A DNA stretch of 64,000 bases, taken from NCBI RefSeq assembly GCF_900091625.1, contig NZ_FMIC01000002.1:6076001-6140000 (forward strand), written 5' to 3'. This stretch comes from Micromonospora peucetia (GTDB lineage Bacteria; Actinomycetota; Actinomycetes; Mycobacteriales; Micromonosporaceae). Shown one piece after another: positions 1 to 6,446 of this stretch. The position numbers and the translations under genes were made by a program. Position 1 is the first letter of the stretch. Each line of letters starts with the position of its first letter. The notes below the pieces were generated by a model that worked only from the letters and a program-made list of their open reading frames with translations, had not been told where the DNA came from and did no database searches.

Positions 1-125
1 CCTTCTGCACGGAGACCACCGAGGCGCTGGTGACCTCCGTGCCGGACCTGACCGGGGCACAGATCGTGGCGGTTCGCGCCCGGATGCTGGACCTGGCCCG
101 ACGGCACGGCTGGGTGGAAGGCTGA
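1..125 (+). CDS. C-terminal end of an unidentified protein (5' truncated)
   Basis: The reading frame starting at base 3 is open from the left edge and ends at a TGA at 123-125, leaving about 40 residues that finish with RARMLDLARRHGWVEG. The amphipathic, Arg/Leu-rich end and GC-rich third positions look like a real coding tail. There are too few residues to assign a family, and I do not recognise it. It converges on the minus-strand MatB-like gene 44 nt away, so it is probably not co-transcribed with the cluster genes and may mark the left border of the cluster. Confidence 0.55.
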   Translation, partial: FCTETTEALVTSVPDLTGAQIVAVRARMLDLARRHGWVEG

Positions 126-169
126 CCGCGCCGACCCTCGGTGGGGCAGCCGCGCACTCCCCGGCCGGT

Positions 170-1549
170 TCAACCGGCGGCGACCAGCAGTGACTTCCTG
201 ATCCGGCCCAGCGCGCTGCGGGGCAACTCGTCGACGAAGTGCACCCGCCGGGGACGGTGACTCGCCGAGAGGTACCGCCCGACGTGGTCGATGAGCGTCT
301 GCGCGGTCGCCCCCGTCTCGGCGACGACGTATGCGGTGACCTGCTCGCCGAGCGTGTGGTGCGGCGTCCCGACGACTGCGGCGTCCCGGACCCCGGGGTG
401 ACTCAGCAGCGCCTCCTCGACCTGCCCGGTGTGCACCCACCGGCCCTGGCTGCGCACCACGTCGAGCCCTCGCCGCCCGATGATCCGGTGGGAGCCGTCC
501 GCGGCGACGGTGGCCAGGTCACCGGTGGCGTACCAGGACCCGGCGGCGCTCTGCCCGCCCTCGACGTAGCCGCTGAACAGCGTCGGTCCACAGACGCTCA
601 ACTCGCCGACCGACTCGCCGTCGGCCGGGACCGGCCGGGCCTCGCGGTCCAGCACCCGGGTCCTGATGCCGGGCAGGGGGGTGCCGACGGCGCCGGCGAC
701 CGTGGGGTCGTCGGCCCGCCGGGTCAGCGCGATGAGGGTCTCGGTCGTGCCGTAGGCCTGGATCGGTGAGTGCGAGGTGAGCAGCCGGAGACGTTCGGCC
801 ACGGCGGGGGCCAGTGGGGCGTCCGCGGAGATCAGGATCCGCGCCGCGGACAGCGACCGGGCCCAGGGGCGGTTCAACGCGATCTGCGCCCACTGCGCGG
901 GCAGCGCCAGGTACATGGTGCCGATCGGCCCGCCGACGGCCTTCCGGTCGAGGTGGACGAAGCGGCTGCCGACCCGCAGCGCGCCGAGCAGACCGACAAC
1001 CAGGCCGTACGCCCGGAACAGCGGAGTGCCCTGGACCACGACGTCATCCCGGCTCCACCGCCACGCGTCGGCCAGCAGGTCGAGGTCGGCGGCAATGGCG
1101 CGACGCGAGATGCGCACGCCGCGCGGTGGTCCGCCGGCGCCGCCGGTGTAGAGGATGACCGCGTCGGTGCCCGGCGCCGGCTCGGGATGATGCGCCGAGG
1201 AGCGCTGGCGCAGGTCGACCGGGACCATGGGCAGCCGGTGGGCGCCGGCCAGGTTCCGGCCGAGAAAGACCGTCGCCCCGGACTGCCGCAGGATGCGGAT
1301 CCGCTCGCACTCGCGGGCGTCGGGGGGCAGTGGTACGAGCGGGACGCCCGCGTGGACGGCGCCAAGCATTCCGACCACCGTCTCCAGGGTCGGTGTGCCG
1401 TCGACCGCGACCGCGACCGCACCCCTGATCCGGTCGGCGACCGCGGTGACGCAGCCGACCAGGGCCTCGCTGGAGAGCGCGCCGCCGGCCACCGTGACCG
1501 CATCGGCGCGGTCTGCAGCCGCTCCCCGCAGCGCCGGCAGCAGTGTCAT
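170..1549 (-). CDS. MatB-like acyl/malonyl-CoA synthetase homologue with degraded active-site motifs
   Basis: This 459-residue ANL-superfamily (AMP-forming) protein resembles actinobacterial malonyl-CoA synthetase MatB along its whole length. The start MTLLPAL, the segment ADAWRWSRDDVVVQGTPLF (162-180) and ESVGELSVCGPTLF (312-325) match MatB as I know it. MatB makes malonyl- or methylmalonyl-CoA, the PKS extender units, in the cytosol. Key motifs deviate, however. The A3 phosphate loop, usually YTSGTTGPPKG, reads YTGGAGGPPRG (134-144). The A8 hinge, usually GRK...KSGGYKI, reads GRRGLDVVRSQGRWVH (358-373). The A10 lysine, usually in GKI, is Arg449 (LGRIRK). YGTTET (266-271) and TGD (342-344) persist. 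The fold is therefore clear but adenylation activity is doubtful. The ATG at 1549 matches the MatB N-terminus. It stands alone on the minus strand, apart from the PKS operon. Confidence 0.85.
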   Translation of the reverse strand: MTLLPALRGAAADRADAVTVAGGALSSEALVGCVTAVADRIRGAVAVAVDGTPTLETVVGMLGAVHAGVPLVPLPPDARECERIRILRQSGATVFLGRNLAGAHRLPMVPVDLRQRSSAHHPEPAPGTDAVILYTGGAGGPPRGVRISRRAIAADLDLLADAWRWSRDDVVVQGTPLFRAYGLVVGLLGALRVGSRFVHLDRKAVGGPIGTMYLALPAQWAQIALNRPWARSLSAARILISADAPLAPAVAERLRLLTSHSPIQAYGTTETLIALTRRADDPTVAGAVGTPLPGIRTRVLDREARPVPADGESVGELSVCGPTLFSGYVEGGQSAAGSWYATGDLATVAADGSHRIIGRRGLDVVRSQGRWVHTGQVEEALLSHPGVRDAAVVGTPHHTLGEQVTAYVVAETGATAQTLIDHVGRYLSASHRPRRVHFVDELPRSALGRIRKSLLVAAG

Positions 1550-2623
1550 CTCCGCTATCCCCGGCGGAGGGCGTCGACGAGTCGCGGCAGCTGGAACATC
1601 ACGACGCCACAGAACCCTTCAGTTCATGGGGTCCGCACGGACCCTTATCCGGCTGTCCCGACGTGGAATCGGGTGCCCCGAAATTAGGCTGCGCTATCGT
1701 CCGGCACAACCCCTAGCCACCCGGCCCGGGTCCCCTGCCGATAGCCGACAGTCCAGGGAGGACACGATTTCGCTCCGCTTTCGGTGAAGACCTTCTCGGC
1801 CGCCCTTTTCCTGGGCAGCCACCATCGAGAGAACGCAGTTCCACCCGAACGGCGAACAATGGATCCGAACTCCGCGATCGAGTTATCGGTCAATATGGAA
1901 GGATCGACGGGATATCTGTATCGACCGCGCTTTTCTTACGCGCCTTCGGTCGATCGGTCAGCGGTGTCGGCGGCCACCAACAGACGCCTGGGGCGCATAG
2001 TTCATTTTTAACAACATAATCGCTTAATTTCCCCAAAGGTCCGAATCGGAGGGCATCGGCCACACCCGATACGGGCCCCGACCCCCACGCCAACCTCGGC
2101 AGCCCGCAGTAACACTTCGGGTACGCGACGTATTGCTCCACGACAAAGAGAGAATCTCTCGCAATTGTCGTCGGGCGGCCCGGGCTCGGGCCCCTCCGAA
2201 GTCGAACGGACCGGCAGGCCGGACGCCCGACCATCACCCTCCCGCGCGCCACGGCCCGGCGCCCCGGTCCAGGGCGGCACGCCGGGACGCACACCCCCGC
2301 CCGCCCGACAGCACCGAGCTGAGCAGCGCGTACGCGGACACCTCGAGGGTCGCCCCGGATCCGGCGACCCGCCCCTTGGGGAACCACCGACAGGGGCTGC
2401 CTCGGCGCGCGGGGGCCGACCGGGCCGGGCCCCCGCCGCGGCGGGGCTGGAACACGGACCGGACACCCGGCAACGCAACACCGCTCCAACCAATCGCCGC
2501 GCGACCAAAAGGCGGGATCAACGGGCCGCGAGGGCGCCTTTGTCACGTTACGGGATCGTCCGGCGACTTTCTGCTGCCAACCGCGCGTCGATGGCCTGGC
2601 CGAGCCCGCAGCGGTGCCCGGGA

Positions 2624-2652
2624 CGATGTTTGCCTATCCTTTACAAACATCG
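2624..2652. promoter_or_regulatory. Perfect 9-bp inverted repeat, candidate operator
   Basis: The arms CGATGTTTG (2624-2632) and CAAACATCG (2644-2652) are perfect reverse complements separated by 11 nt. Centre-to-centre distance is 20 bp, about two helical turns, as expected for a dimeric regulator. The AT content stands out from the GC-rich surroundings. It lies about 300 bp upstream of the first LAL regulator. The binding protein is unknown. Confidence 0.5.
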
Positions 2653-2702
2653 GCTTGCCGCCCAATTGCCGAACTGCCATACTCCTCACCATCACGGCGG
2701 TC

Positions 2703-2710
2703 GATAGGGG
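2703..2710 (+). promoter_or_regulatory. GATAGGGG box upstream of LAL regulator 1
   Basis: This octamer recurs exactly at 13219-13226 and, in reverse complement, at 6164-6171. All three copies lie in intergenic DNA upstream of cluster genes. It is a candidate binding site for one or both LAL regulators; that link is inferred only from position and recurrence. Confidence 0.35.
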
Positions 2711-2812
2711 AAACCGACCCGGGGAGGCTGGAGAATTATCGCCGACGCCGGCAGGGTGGCGACCCGGAGTTACCAGCCGGTCAAGTCGGTCGATGGCTCG
2801 ACAGCCCTCGTT

Positions 2813-2845
2813 CGATGCTTATCAATATTTACCAATAATGGAATG
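2813..2845 (+). promoter_or_regulatory. AT-rich patch, possible core promoter of LAL regulator 1
   Basis: A short run rich in A and T (TTATCAATATTTACCAATAA) sits about 110 nt upstream of the ATG at 2950. It contains an imperfect direct repeat, TATCAATATT and TACCAATAAT, offset by 11 bp. Such a patch is rare in this window and is the best candidate for the -10 region or an activator site. No clear -35 and -10 pair could be assigned. Confidence 0.25.
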
Positions 2846-2936
2846 GGTCGAGAGTTGCCGGTCTCCGATTTCGTCGAGCTCCAGGGCTGCGCAGAGCGGG
2901 TGGCGTGTCCGGTGACCGCGGACCGCACGCTCCTCC

Positions 2937-2941
2937 GGAGG
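2937..2941 (+). promoter_or_regulatory. Ribosome-binding site deciding the LAL1 start
   Basis: GGAGG lies 8 nt before the ATG at 2950. The frame is open further upstream to a GTG at 2905, but no comparable site precedes that codon, so 2950 is preferred. Confidence 0.7.
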
Positions 2942-2949
2942 CCACGTCG

Positions 2950-5799
2950 ATGGAGCTGACCGAGCGGTCGTGCCAGCTCAGCCTGCTGGAAGGCCGGCTC
3001 GCGGACCTGTTCCGGACCGGCGCCTCCCCCACCCCCACCAGCCGGACGATGGCCGTGCTGACCGGTCCGGTCGGCTCCGGCAAGACCACGCTGTTGCAGG
3101 CCTTCGCCCGGCGGGCCTGCGAATCCGGGGCGCGCTTCCTCGGCGCGAGCGCCTCCCGCGCCGAGCGCACCGTCCCGCTGGAGGTCATCCGCCAACTGCT
3201 CCGGATGGCGCCGTTGAGCGGGGCCGGCAACCCGGACACCTGGGCCCGCCTCGGACGACTTCTGGACGCGGGCGCCCTGACCTGGGCCGACACCGACGAC
3301 ACGGACCACGAGGAAACGGCCCGGGCCACCGCCGCGATCGGCGCAGCCCTGCTTGAGATGACCACGCAGGGGCCGCTGGTCATCGCGGTCGACGACGTCC
3401 ACCACGTCGACGTGCCGTCGCTGCGTTGTCTCGACTACCTGGCCCGACGCATCTCCGGCCTACCCGTGCTGATCGTCCTCACCGAGGCACCTCGGACCAG
3501 CCCGTGGCGTCCGGATGTCCACGCCGAACTGCTGCAGCCCGCGAGGCTGCACCGCATCCGGCTCCCCCTGCTCACCGCCGAGGGGACCTTCCAACTGCTC
3601 GCCCGGCGACTCGGTGTCCCCGTCGCGCGGACCATCGCCGAGGAGAGCCACCGGATCACCGGCGGCAATCCACTGCTGGTACAGGCACTCGCCGAGGACC
3701 AGGCCGCCGCGCCCCGGCCCGCCGACCACCCGGTGGCCGGAGAGTCGTTCCGGGAGGCCGTGCTTAGCTGCCTGTACCGCTGCGACCACCTGGTGCTCAA
3801 TGCCGCCCGGGTGCTCGCCGTGACCGGCGAGCCGCTGCACGGCAACCTGCTGTCCCACCTCGTCGACGTCCGGTCACGGGCCACCCTGGGCGCGATCGAC
3901 GGAGCGACCAGCGCCGGGCTGCTCAACGAGCAGGGGCTGCGCCATCCGACGGTGAGACAGGCCGTGATCGACGGGATGACCGCCGAGGAACGCGCACGGC
4001 TGCACCTGGAGGCGGCCTGCCTGCTGCACGAGGACGGCACGCCACCGGCCCGGATCGCGCCACATCTGGTCGGGATCGACGAGCTGGCTGAGCCCTGGAT
4101 GGCGCAGACCCTGCTGGACGCCGGCGAGCAGGCGTTGCTCGACGGGGAGGTGGAGACCGCCCTGCGGTATCTACGCCGCGCGAACCGGGGCTGCGCCGGC
4201 GAGTGCCTGCGGGCGCGGATCCGTTCCGCGCTGGCGCGCGCCGAGTGGCGGCTCGACCCGCAGGCCGCGATCCCCCACCTGATCGGCGTCGTCACCGCGA
4301 TCCGCGCCGGGCACCTGGGCAGCCAGCAGGCCGCCGGTCCCATCCAGTACCTGCTCTGGCACGGTGAGGTCGACAAGGCCGTCGAGCTCGTCAACCACCT
4401 GAGCGAACGGGCGGACCGCACCGATCCACGGTCTGCGGCCGACCAACTCGTCACCACGGGCTGGATGGCCACCTTCTACCCCGGGGTGATGGTCGACCGC
4501 CCCGCGCCCGCCGCGGCCGCCCGGGACCCACTCACCCTGGCCAGGGTCAAGCGCGGGCTCGCGGGGGCCACCCTGCTGTCCGCCGTGCTCGTGCGCGGTG
4601 ACGCCACCGCCGTCGAGCAGGCCGAGCGGGCGCTGTCGACCATCGGGCTGGACGACGAACCGAACATGTGGAACGCCATCTGCGCCCTCATCGCCATGAT
4701 CTACGCCGACCGGCTGGACCTGGCCGACGACTGGTGCGACCGGCTCGGCCGCAACGCCGCCACCCCGCGCCACCCCACCCCGGCGGCGACGCTCGCTGCC
4801 CTCCGGGCGGCCGTCACCGGTCGGCTCGGCGACCTGCCCCGCGCCGAGAAGCTGGCCGACGAGGCGCTGAGCCAGCTCTCGCCGAAGGGCTGGGGAGTGG
4901 TGATCGGGATACCGCTCGCCGTCCGGATGCGGGCCCTCACCTTCATGGACGAACTCGACGCGGCGGCGGCCTGCCTCCAGGTGCCGGTGCCACCGGCGAT
5001 GTTCGAAACCCCGATCGGGCTGCACTACCTGCACGCCCGCGGGGTACACGCCCTCGCTGCGGGAAACCCGGAGGCCGCGCTGGCCGACTTCCAGCTCTGC
5101 GGACAGCTGATGAACCGCTGGCGGCTTGATTTCTCGGGCCTCGTCCCTTGGCGAACCGAGTCGGCCCGGTCGCTGCTCCGGATGGGTCGTCGCCAGCAGG
5201 CCGGCAAGTTGGTCCGCGACGAACTGGCCCGGCTGCGGCCCGTCCACGTCCGGCACCGGGCCGCCGCCCTGCGGGTCCTGGCCGCGACCGAGGACGGACC
5301 AGACCGGATCCCGCACCTGCGCAGCGCCGTCCGGCTGCTGCGACAGTGCGGCGACCGGATGGAACTGGCGCACAACCTGACCGACCTCGGGCACGCCTAT
5401 CAGCAGGCCGGCGACCGGCAACAGGCCCGCGTCACGACCCGGGCCGCCCGGGCGCTCGCCGAGGAGTGTGGCATCCCGGTGCTGCGGCCCAGCGTCTCCA
5501 CCGCCAGACGTGGTGACGCCGAGGGCCGCCCCGACACGACGGTCGTGATCCACGGGCTCAACGACGCGGAGTGCAGGGTGGCCACCCTGGCCGCCCAGGG
5601 CCACACCAACCGCGAGATCGCCGAGAGGCTCTTCCTCACGGTCAGTGCCATCGAGCAGCGGTTGACCCGGATCTACCGGAAGCTGGACGTCAACTCGCGC
5701 GGCGAACTGGCCGCCCGACTGCGGCTGAACCGAGCCGGCGCGACTGTTCTGGACCCGCCGTTGCGGGGCCCGGACGGCCCCGGGCCCCGACCGCGCTGA
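2950..5799 (+). CDS. LAL-type LuxR-family transcriptional regulator (first of a tandem pair)
   Basis: This 949-residue protein has the architecture of large ATP-binding LuxR regulators that activate macrolide and polyene clusters. An N-terminal STAND/AAA-like ATPase carries Walker A GPVGSGKTT (39-47) and Walker B LVIAVDD ending at D148-D149. A long helical, TPR-like middle follows. The C-terminal LuxR helix-turn-helix at about 860-930 includes GHTNREIAERLFLTVSAIEQ. Length is normal for the family. An upstream GTG at 2905 would add 15 residues, but GGAGG at 2937-2941 supports the ATG at 2950. It is followed in the same direction by a second LAL protein of the same architecture after a 647-nt gap, so each may have its own promoter. 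It probably activates the PKS operon; that role is inferred from family and position. Confidence 0.93.
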   Translation: MELTERSCQLSLLEGRLADLFRTGASPTPTSRTMAVLTGPVGSGKTTLLQAFARRACESGARFLGASASRAERTVPLEVIRQLLRMAPLSGAGNPDTWARLGRLLDAGALTWADTDDTDHEETARATAAIGAALLEMTTQGPLVIAVDDVHHVDVPSLRCLDYLARRISGLPVLIVLTEAPRTSPWRPDVHAELLQPARLHRIRLPLLTAEGTFQLLARRLGVPVARTIAEESHRITGGNPLLVQALAEDQAAAPRPADHPVAGESFREAVLSCLYRCDHLVLNAARVLAVTGEPLHGNLLSHLVDVRSRATLGAIDGATSAGLLNEQGLRHPTVRQAVIDGMTAEERARLHLEAACLLHEDGTPPARIAPHLVGIDELAEPWMAQTLLDAGEQALLDGEVETALRYLRRANRGCAGECLRARIRSALARAEWRLDPQAAIPHLIGVVTAIRAGHLGSQQAAGPIQYLLWHGEVDKAVELVNHLSERADRTDPRSAADQLVTTGWMATFYPGVMVDRPAPAAAARDPLTLARVKRGLAGATLLSAVLVRGDATAVEQAERALSTIGLDDEPNMWNAICALIAMIYADRLDLADDWCDRLGRNAATPRHPTPAATLAALRAAVTGRLGDLPRAEKLADEALSQLSPKGWGVVIGIPLAVRMRALTFMDELDAAAACLQVPVPPAMFETPIGLHYLHARGVHALAAGNPEAALADFQLCGQLMNRWRLDFSGLVPWRTESARSLLRMGRRQQAGKLVRDELARLRPVHVRHRAAALRVLAATEDGPDRIPHLRSAVRLLRQCGDRMELAHNLTDLGHAYQQAGDRQQARVTTRAARALAEECGIPVLRPSVSTARRGDAEGRPDTTVVIHGLNDAECRVATLAAQGHTNREIAERLFLTVSAIEQRLTRIYRKLDVNSRGELAARLRLNRAGATVLDPPLRGPDGPGPRPR

Positions 5800-5922
5800 C
5801 CGTCTGCTCGGCCCCCGCCTCGGCCCGCTCGTTGCCAGCCCTTCCGCCAGCCAGGCCGCCCGTCGCCGGCCGTTCACCCCGGCTTCCGCCGGCCTTCGTC
5901 TCTGGGCACCGCCTACGCCTCC

Positions 5923-5938
5923 GCCGGTAGCTACCGGC
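5923..5938. promoter_or_regulatory. 16-bp perfect palindrome
   Basis: GCCGGTAGCTACCGGC is fully self-complementary with no spacer. It lies about 124 nt after the stop of LAL regulator 1. It could be an operator or part of a termination structure; the lack of a loop favours a protein-binding site over an RNA hairpin. Confidence 0.35.
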
Positions 5939-6141
5939 CTCTCCGCCGCACGTCGGGGTCTAAGTACCCGGCCGGGCGCCACCCGACTTTTGCCTCCCCG
6001 ACCGTTGCCGGGCGTTCGCCTTCGGCCACGTTCCGTGCCCACGGGCATGTCGTGGGAACCACGGTGTGGCACCATCAGGTTGCGCACCCGACACCTACCG
6101 CTCATCGTGTTGCCAGCACCCCAACCAGGCCGCCCCCGACA

Positions 6142-6171
6142 CCCCTTATCGCGATTCGCGCAACCCCTATC
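6142..6171 (-). promoter_or_regulatory. Pair of CCCCT(T)ATC boxes upstream of LAL regulator 2
   Basis: CCCCTTATC (6142-6150) and CCCCTATC (6164-6171) are direct repeats with starts 22 bp apart. The second is the exact reverse complement of the GATAGGGG boxes at 2703 and 13219. They sit about 280 nt before the chosen GTG start of the second regulator. Confidence 0.35.
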
Positions 6172-6430
6172 AGCGGAACCGATCCGCAGGTTTGTGCGCG
6201 AAACGATGGGGTCTCGCGCCCGTTGTCGCACCACCATGCCGGTGCCAGACTCGCCTGAACATGTGGACCGTACGGCGAGAAGCCCGGTCCGCCGAAGAAT
6301 TTCCAGTCTCCACCCGGCACGGCGGCCCGGTGCGCTCCACCCCTACCCGGTAGACGCGGGTGGATGGACGGCTGTCCGGCAGGGCGGGCGGTGTCGGCAA
6401 CACCGGAGTCCCGGTTCCGCACCGCGTACG

Positions 6431-6437
6431 AGAAGGG
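6431..6437 (+). promoter_or_regulatory. Ribosome-binding site deciding the LAL2 start
   Basis: AGAAGGG lies 9 nt before the GTG at 6447. The frame opens at a GTG at 6360, which has no purine-rich site in front of it, so 6447 is preferred. That start also leaves a Walker A distance from the N-terminus similar to LAL regulator 1. Confidence 0.5.
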
Positions 6438-6446
6438 CACACGCTG

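Larger units (their letters stand above)
1550..2949. other. Long non-coding region between the MatB-like gene and the first LAL regulator
   Basis: About 1.4 kb separates the divergent starts at 1549 and 2950. Open frames exist here, but they lack ribosome-binding sites, have mixed third-position bases and resemble nothing I know. The stretch holds AT-rich patches (around 1785-2040 and 2810-2845), CCCTTATCC at 1642-1650, CCCCTAGC at 1710-1717, a perfect 9-bp inverted repeat at 2624-2652, and GATAGGGG at 2703-2710. It most likely carries the promoters for both flanking genes. A decayed gene or a small RNA cannot be excluded. Confidence 0.6.
5800..6446. other. Intergenic region between the two LAL regulators
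   Basis: This 647-nt stretch has no convincing gene. It contains a perfect 16-bp palindrome at 5923-5938 and two C4-containing boxes, CCCCTTATC at 6142-6150 and CCCCTATC at 6164-6171, whose starts are 22 bp apart. The spacing, close to two helical turns, suggests a regulator array upstream of the second LAL gene. Confidence 0.5.

Noticed and set aside
164..178. GCCGGTT and AACCGGC inverted repeat at the end of the MatB-like gene
   Set aside because: The arms are separated by only one base, so an RNA hairpin cannot form well, and it overlaps the stop codon. It is probably chance in GC-rich DNA.
1684..1893. 69-codon minus-strand frame in the long intergenic region
   Set aside because: It begins with TTG, has no ribosome-binding site and lacks third-position GC bias.
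1784..2011. 75-codon plus-strand frame in the same region
   Set aside because: It has a GTG start without a ribosome-binding site, mixed third positions and no known similarity.
2133..2915. 260-codon plus-strand frame ahead of LAL regulator 1
   Set aside because: It overlaps the AT-rich promoter-like segments and the inverted repeat, and the protein is Arg/Pro/Gly-rich without domains.
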